Of a stretch of DNA of 5,428 nt, positions 1 through 2,738 are shown one piece after another (the first letter of the stretch is position 1; each line of letters begins with the position of its first letter). A program made the position numbers and the translations under genes. The DNA is taken from positions 1-5,428 of the forward strand of contig DAOUTP010000135.1 in assembly GCA_030626645.1 (NCBI GenBank), read 5' to 3'. Origin of the DNA: Candidatus Cloacimonadota bacterium (lineage in GTDB: Bacteria; Cloacimonadota; Cloacimonadia; Cloacimonadales; TCS61). The notes below the pieces were generated by a model. It made no database searches. It was not told where the DNA came from and saw nothing but the letters and a program-made list of their open reading frames with translations.

Positions 1-44
1 ACCAAACCCAAGAGGGCTAGTAAAATAAATATTCTTTTAATCAT
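1..44 (-). CDS. Start of next antiporter-module membrane subunit (partial, MbhE/MrpB-like by position)
   Basis: Only the first 14 codons are present; the gene runs off the left edge. The visible N-terminus, MIKRIFILLALLGL, is a basic start followed by a hydrophobic stretch, as expected for a first membrane helix. The ATG at 44-42 lies inside the last codons of the upstream DUF4040 gene in another frame, so the genes overlap by 8 bases. A strong AAGGAG site at 56-51 sits 6 bases before it, which decides this start. In membrane-bound hydrogenase-type clusters the gene after MbhD is MbhE, a small membrane protein related to the C-terminal part of MrpA. That identity is inferred from order alone; the residues seen are too few to prove it. 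Confidence 0.6.
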   Translation of the reverse strand, partial: MIKRIFILLALLGL

Positions 45-285
45 CCAGATCTCCTTTTTTTATCTTTTTCAGTGTGAAGATAAAGATAATTGTTGTTAAT
101 CCGGAACCAATTGCTGCTTCCGTCATTGCCACATCCGGTGCTGCAAGCAAAAGATAGATCACACTTGCTAACAAGCTTATCACTCCTGCACTGATAATAG
201 CAGAAAGCAAGTTCTTTAAATGAATAGCCAAAAATGCAGCTATGATCATTATTATTCCGAGAACTATAATTATTATGGAGATCAT
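37..285 (-). CDS. MbhD/DUF4040-type subunit of Mrp-like Na+/H+ antiporter module
   Basis: This 82-residue inner-membrane protein belongs to the family that is a separate subunit (MbhD) in membrane-bound hydrogenases and is fused into MrpA or MrpB in many Mrp antiporters. Three hydrophobic segments are visible, at about 2-21, 26-48 and 59-72. Between the last two is the family signature APDVAMTEAAIGSGL (49-63), with acidic residues Asp51 and Glu56; the acidic residue in this segment is thought to take part in ion transfer. The C-terminus is a short charged tail (KKIKKGDLDD). The start overlaps the end of mrpG as ATGA, and an AAAGGAG site at 299-293 lies 7 bases upstream. The length is normal for the stand-alone form. 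Family assignment is firm; whether the complex is an antiporter alone or a hydrogenase-type machine cannot be told here. Confidence 0.9.
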   Translation of the reverse strand: MISIIIIVLGIIMIIAAFLAIHLKNLLSAIISAGVISLLASVIYLLLAAPDVAMTEAAIGSGLTTIIFIFTLKKIKKGDLDD

Positions 286-626
286 TTTTCTTCTCCTTTA
301 TTTTCTATATCATCATCTTTCAGATCATCTTTTACAGAACGTTCTGTTAGCTTAACACCAGCAAAATGAGCAGCTCGAGCTAATGTATTTGAAGAGATCG
401 GATTTGTAAATATTACGAATAAAATTATTATTATTATTTTTCCAAAGCATCCGCATTCGTAATGACCTATCGAAATACCGGCAAGAAATAAAATTGATCC
501 GAGTGTTGTGGCTTTTGTTCCTGCCTGCATTCTATTGTATACATCCGGCATCCGCAATATTCCTAGTGCTCCCAGAAAAAGCAAAATTGATCCGGCTAAA
601 GTAACTATTGCACCGAGTAATTCCAT
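282..626 (-). CDS. mrpG: Na+/H+ antiporter subunit MrpG/MnhG/PhaG
   Basis: Small membrane subunit of the multi-subunit Mrp cation/proton antiporter (MbhC in hydrogenase complexes), 114 residues. Hydrophobic helices lie at about 3-24, 41-54 and 63-74. The family core LGILRMPDVYNRMQAGTKATT (21-41) is intact, followed by the second conserved patch TNPISSNTLARAA (74-86). The C-terminus (93-114) is a highly charged, probably cytoplasmic tail. An unusual feature is H55-x2-C58-x-C60 at the membrane boundary between helices 2 and 3; cysteines are not expected there in this family. The ATG overlaps the mrpF stop (TAATG), and a GGGGG-rich ribosome site at 636-632, inside mrpF, lies 5 bases upstream. 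This suggests coupled translation. The gene's end overlaps the DUF4040 gene by ATGA. Confidence 0.94.
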   Translation of the reverse strand: MELLGAIVTLAGSILLFLGALGILRMPDVYNRMQAGTKATTLGSILFLAGISIGHYECGCFGKIIIIILFVIFTNPISSNTLARAAHFAGVKLTERSVKDDLKDDDIENKGEEK

Positions 627-886
627 TATATCCCCCTTTCCAGATAACGAGCAATAGCTACAATTCCAACAAAACTAATCAGCCCGTAAACAATCGCAAC
701 ATCAAGATAGATAACACGATTAGAAAAATAAGCGATGAATACGATAAGTGAAATTGTAATGATGGTCATTCCGTCTAACGCCACAGCTCTATCTGCAATG
801 GTAGGTCCCAAAATTAATCTAACAAACGACAACACTATACCGGCAAGGGCAATAATTGCAGCTATATTATAAATTAGATCAGCCAA
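626..886 (-). CDS. mrpF: Na+/H+ antiporter subunit MrpF/MnhF/PhaF (TTG start)
   Basis: 86-residue membrane subunit of the Mrp antiporter module (MbhB in membrane-bound hydrogenases). Three helices are visible at about 6-26, 38-54 and 58-79. The family signatures are RLILGPTIADRAVALDGM (23-40), with Asp32 and Asp38, and YLDVAIVYGLISFVG (60-74), with Asp62. Length and motifs are normal. The start codon is TTG (886-884), not ATG. It is chosen because a near-perfect GGAGG site (897-893) lies 6 bases before it and the first helix would be lost from the next in-frame Met (residue 40). Unlike its neighbours, this gene does not touch its upstream partner. A 99-base gap with two palindromes separates it from mrpE, so its expression may be tuned independently. 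Confidence 0.94.
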   Translation of the reverse strand: MADLIYNIAAIIALAGIVLSFVRLILGPTIADRAVALDGMTIITISLIVFIAYFSNRVIYLDVAIVYGLISFVGIVAIARYLERGI

Positions 887-892
887 GGTTTA

Positions 893-897
893 CCTCC
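893..897 (-). promoter_or_regulatory. Ribosome binding site deciding the TTG start of mrpF
   Basis: GGAGG on the minus strand, 6 bases upstream of the TTG at 886-884. It is the strongest such site in the gap, and no ATG or GTG competes with it. It begins about 15 bases after the inner hairpin of the palindrome pair, so that hairpin could influence access to it (inference). Confidence 0.75.
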
Positions 898-914
898 AGA
901 GAGAAAAGATCTTG

Positions 915-935
915 TTCCCAAGTTCGTCTTGGGAA
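915..935. repeat. Perfect palindrome 1 in the mrpE-mrpF gap
   Basis: Arms TTCCCAAG (915-922) and CTTGGGAA (928-935) pair perfectly around a 5-base loop, TTCGT. The stem can extend outward by T912/T913 with A937/A938 and a G-T pair at 914/936. Read on the minus strand, its centre is AAGACGAACTT, nearly identical to the centre of the neighbouring palindrome. There is no following T-run on either strand, so a simple intrinsic terminator is unlikely. A dispersed REP-like repeat or mRNA-processing/stabilising hairpin is more plausible. Confidence 0.85.
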
Positions 936-947
936 TAATATTAGTGC

Positions 948-972
948 CGTTACGAAGACAAACTTCGTAACG
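948..972. repeat. Perfect palindrome 2 in the mrpE-mrpF gap
   Basis: Arms CGTTACGAAG (948-957) and CTTCGTAACG (963-972) form an uninterrupted 10-bp stem with the 5-base loop ACAAA. The centre, AAGACAAACTT (955-965), matches the minus-strand centre of palindrome 1 at 10 of 11 positions, while the outer arms differ completely. It lies 13 bases beyond the mrpE stop codon. No T-run follows in the operon direction. It probably belongs with palindrome 1 to one repeat element. Confidence 0.87.
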
Positions 973-985
973 AGAAATGTATTTT

Positions 986-1471
986 TTATCCAAAGATCAC
1001 CTCCAAATATTTTTCAAATTTACTCACTATCTGTTTTGTTGCACCTTCGATATCATCTGATGTAACATCGATCCAATGAATATAATAGTCTTCTCCATTT
1101 GTTTCTACGGTTAAAGTACCAGGAGTAAGTGTGATGGAATTTGCGAGAATCGTTCTACCTAACCTCGATTTCAATTTAGTTTTCACTTTTACAATACCAG
1201 GATTAATTGGTATCGTGGGATGGATAACCCTGAACGCAACATCAAGATTCGATTTGATTAACTCCCACGAAAAAACAAAAATGTAGATGAGGAAATAGAA
1301 AATTGCTTTTGGATTCAGGTTAAACTCTGAGAATATTGTTGCTTTTGAAAAGAATATAATCGTGAGTAGCAACGATACAATGGCTCCGATAATTATTTCC
1401 TGCTGATCTATTCCTGCCAGGAGGATCCATACGATCAATAGAGAGATAAAAAACAAAAAACCTTTCTTCAT
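986..1471 (-). CDS. mrpE: Na+/H+ antiporter subunit MrpE/MnhE/PhaE
   Basis: Membrane subunit of the Mrp antiporter module (MbhA in membrane-bound hydrogenases), 161 residues, the usual length. Hydrophobic helices lie at about 4-20, 25-42 and 56-72, then a soluble C-terminal domain. The hallmark blocks are present: WELIKSNLDVAFRVI (69-83), INPGIVKVKTKLKS (89-102), and NSITLTPGTLTV (111-122). The rest (about 123-161) is an alpha/beta tail, matching the family's cytoplasmic domain. The ATG at 1471 has an AAAGGAG site (1487-1481) 9 bases upstream, which overlaps the stop codon of the regulator gene. The two genes are only 14 bases apart and so are almost certainly cotranscribed. Confidence 0.95.
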   Translation of the reverse strand: MKKGFLFFISLLIVWILLAGIDQQEIIIGAIVSLLLTIIFFSKATIFSEFNLNPKAIFYFLIYIFVFSWELIKSNLDVAFRVIHPTIPINPGIVKVKTKLKSRLGRTILANSITLTPGTLTVETNGEDYYIHWIDVTSDDIEGATKQIVSKFEKYLEVIFG

Positions 1472-1485
1472 TATTTTTAGCTCCT

Positions 1486-2115
1486 TTAATTTCTTATTGC
1501 ATTTATTAAAAGTTCAAAATGGTATTTTATTATATCTTCGGGATTGAAATTTGTAATTACCTTTTCACTTAAAATGCTGCTGGGCATGATACCAGTGAAA
1601 TTCCCCCAAAGCGCCAAAGACAATCTGTCCGCATCAATATTTTTCTTGATGGTTTTGTCTATTTGTCCCATTTTAATGATATCTGATATTATGTTATTGA
1701 TATTTTGATTTTCTTCAATTGTACTCTTAATTATCTTTCCTGTTGCAGGACAATTCTCTCGGTGCTCTCGGTAGGAAAGAAGGGAATTATAATGATTGGT
1801 GTGTTCTTTGGCGAAAGTAATAAAAAGTTCTGCTAATTTAGTAAACTTCTCAATTCCTGTAAGATTTTTTTCATTCAGCAATAATACAAATATTTTTCTT
1901 AAAATGTGAAGACTGCGTTGCAGAATTGCCATACAAAGTTCATTTTTACTATGGAAATAGAGATAAAGTGCACCTTTAGACAATTCGGCTTCTTCAGCTA
2001 CATCATTCATTGTTGCATGTTCAAAACCTTTATTAAAGAATATCCTTTCGGCAGCATCAATAATGTTTTCACTGCGCAACTCCTTTTCTCTTTCTTTTCT
2101 CTCAATTACACCCAT
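1486..2115 (-). CDS. TetR/AcrR-family transcriptional regulator
   Basis: A 209-residue one-component regulator with the N-terminal TetR DNA-binding domain and an all-helical, probably ligand-sensing and dimerising C-terminal domain (about 65-209). The HTH is clear: helix 1 at about 16-29 (ENIIDAAERIFFNKGF), then TMNDVAEEAELSKGALYLYF (35-54) carrying the recognition helix, ending in the common HSKNEL. The start at 2115 is preferred over ATGs at 2151 and 2145. GAGG at 2126-2123 sits 7 bases before it, MGVIERKEREKE is a typical beginning for this family, and the longer start would place the palindromic operator inside the coding region. It is the first gene of the operon with mrpE 14 bases downstream, so control of the antiporter and of itself is a reasonable inference. 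The ligand is unknown. Confidence 0.92.
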   Translation of the reverse strand: MGVIERKEREKELRSENIIDAAERIFFNKGFEHATMNDVAEEAELSKGALYLYFHSKNELCMAILQRSLHILRKIFVLLLNEKNLTGIEKFTKLAELFITFAKEHTNHYNSLLSYREHRENCPATGKIIKSTIEENQNINNIISDIIKMGQIDKTIKKNIDADRLSLALWGNFTGIMPSSILSEKVITNFNPEDIIKYHFELLINAIRN

Positions 2116-2126
2116 AAAATAACCTC

Positions 2127-2150
2127 GGGTCACCAACTGACCCATGGTCA
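2127..2150. promoter_or_regulatory. Palindromic GGTCA/TGACC array, candidate TetR operator
   Basis: On the plus strand GGGTCA (2127-2132) and TGACCC (2138-2143) form a perfect 6-bp inverted repeat with a 5-base spacer. A third half-site, GGTCA (2146-2150), pairs with the same TGACC around CAT, making a second, overlapping inverted repeat (2138-2150). The array lies immediately upstream of the regulator's ribosome site. TetR-family proteins usually bind such short palindromes near their own promoters. Three alternating half-sites could hold two overlapping dimers. Binding by this regulator is inferred. Confidence 0.6.
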
Positions 2151-2299
2151 TATTTTGTCAAATTGTTTTTTGCAATTGTTAAATTTCTATAATGATATAA
2201 TAATGTAAGGATAAAGTGAAAGCTTTTATTTGACAGAATTTCTGAATATTTGCTTTTTTAAAAATGAATCTTTTCGCAAGATTAGATAAGGAGGATATG
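2147..2299. promoter_or_regulatory. Divergent promoter region between tetR-mrp and the small-gene side
   Basis: This AT-rich region must start transcription both ways. For the minus strand, a weak sigma70-like pair is TTGCAA (2175-2170) and TATGAC (2152-2147), 17 bases apart, with the downstream box touching the palindromic array, as expected for repression. For the plus strand, two perfect TATAAT boxes occur at 2188-2193 and 2196-2201. A poor TTGTTT upstream box (2163-2168) lies 19 bases before the first. An isolated TTGACA at 2230-2235 has no matching downstream box. Exact promoters are uncertain, and the lineage may use a different consensus. Confidence 0.35.
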
Positions 2300-2404
2300 A
2301 TGAGTAACAAATCGAAAAATACACGTAAAAACACCGAAAAAAAGAAACCCAAACTTTCACTCAAAGAAAAACGCAAAATTAAAAAAGAAAAGCATAAGGA
2401 ATAG
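2300..2404 (+). CDS. Small lysine-rich hypothetical protein (34 aa)
   Basis: A 34-residue, extremely basic protein: 14 Lys and 2 Arg against 4 Glu, with no Trp, Tyr, Phe or Cys. The N-terminal half is low-complexity (SNKSKNTRKNTEKKKPK). The C-terminal half (KLSLKEKRKIKKEKHKE) looks like a single charged helix. A textbook AAGGAGG site (2288-2294) lies 5 bases before the ATG at 2300; an adjacent in-frame ATG at 2297 is only 2 bases from it and is less likely. Small proteins ending in a similar LKEKR...KK helix occur in several phyla as I recall, but I cannot name a family. Such composition fits nucleic-acid or ribosome association, which is inference only. It is the first plus-strand gene after the divergent promoter region. 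Confidence 0.6.
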   Translation: MSNKSKNTRKNTEKKKPKLSLKEKRKIKKEKHKE

Positions 2405-2405
2405 T

Positions 2406-2436
2406 GTTTACCTAAATCATTGCATTTGGGATAAAC
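2406..2436 (+). other. Imperfect 12-bp hairpin between the two small genes
   Basis: GTTTA (2406-2410) pairs with TAAAC (2432-2436), and CCTAAAT (2411-2417) pairs with ATTTGGG (2424-2430), including one T-G pair. There is a single bulged A2431 and a 6-base loop, CATTGC. It begins one base after the stop of the 34-residue gene. The following bases, TTAATCC, are not a proper T-run, so this is at best a weak terminator or attenuator; it may instead stabilise the 3' end of the first message. Confidence 0.5.
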
Positions 2437-2450
2437 TTAATCCATAATTA

Positions 2451-2486
2451 ATGAGGATCAAACTCAAAATGAAGGGGAAATTATGA
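2451..2486 (+). other. Possible 11-codon upstream frame (leader) overlapping the next start
   Basis: An ATG at 2451 opens a frame reading MRIKLKMKGKL that stops at TGA 2484-2486. That stop overlaps the ATG (2483-2485) of the next small gene as ATGA. A second in-frame ATG is at 2469. The ribosome site of the downstream gene lies within this frame, so translation could couple the two. No strong ribosome site precedes 2451, so it may not be translated. Confidence 0.2.
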
Positions 2487-2650
2487 AATCAAAAGAAAGA
2501 TATACCGTAAAGACCGCTAAAGAAAAAGTTCTTCTTTACACAAATGATATGGCAGAAGCCCTGAAGATGAAAGAAAAACACAAACAGGAAGGTGCTTACA
2601 TAGACGACAGAAAAAGCAAGAGTAAACACAAAAAAACGTTTTTCAGATAA
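2483..2650 (+). CDS. Small basic hypothetical protein (55 aa)
   Basis: A 55-residue basic protein of unknown function. Its pattern suggests a compact beta-alpha-beta unit. A strand-like start (RYTVKTAKEKVLLYTN, about 6-21) is followed by a charged helix (DMAEALKMKEKHKQEG, 22-37), a short strand AYIDD (38-42), and a disordered basic tail (RKSKSKHKKTFFR). There is no signal peptide or membrane segment, so it is probably cytoplasmic. An AAGGGGA site (2472-2478) lies about 4 bases before the ATG at 2483. It follows the 34-residue lysine-rich gene by 78 bases and precedes the large secreted protein by 88 bases. The mixed composition, with a regular helix, makes a real gene likelier than chance. 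I do not recognise a family. Confidence 0.65.
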   Translation: MKSKERYTVKTAKEKVLLYTNDMAEALKMKEKHKQEGAYIDDRKSKSKHKKTFFR

Positions 2651-2725
2651 CACTATTAATTAAAATTTAAAAATAAAGATTATAAGAAATTGAACAGAGC
2701 CAGTATTTGAAGAAAGAAAAATAGC

Positions 2726-2734
2726 AAAGGAGAG
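2726..2734 (+). promoter_or_regulatory. Ribosome binding site of the large secreted protein gene
   Basis: AAAGGAGAG, with AGGAG ending 6 bases before the ATG at 2739. It fixes the start that also gives a clean signal peptide. The 88-base gap before it (2651-2738) is AT-rich and shows no strong hairpin or sigma70-like promoter that I can defend. Confidence 0.8.
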
Positions 2735-2738
2735 TAAA

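Noticed and set aside
856..1065. A 69-codon plus-strand frame across mrpF, the palindromes and mrpE
   Set aside because: It overlaps two firmly assigned minus-strand genes, crosses the hairpins and has no recognisable domain.
2116..2151. A 12-residue N-terminal extension of the regulator from ATG 2151 or 2145
   Set aside because: No good ribosome site lies upstream, the segment matches nothing typical of TetR proteins, and it consists of the palindromic operator. The start at 2115 has GAGG at correct spacing.
1906..2208. A 100-codon plus-strand frame opposite the regulator
   Set aside because: It is antisense to the conserved TetR DNA-binding domain and has a random-looking composition.
2230..2235. 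Perfect TTGACA as a promoter upstream box
   Set aside because: At 16-18 bases downstream there is only a T-run with no TATAAT-like box, and AT-rich sequence gives such hits by chance.
2179..2376. A 65-codon minus-strand frame rich in Phe, Leu and Ser
   Set aside because: It is the reverse reading of lysine-rich plus-strand codons (AAA read as TTT) and of AT-rich promoter sequence. The plus-strand gene has a textbook ribosome site; this frame has no family features.
2406..2436. Hairpin as a strong intrinsic terminator
   Set aside because: There is no T-run after the stem on either strand, and the stem is AT-rich with a bulge. I keep it only as a hairpin.
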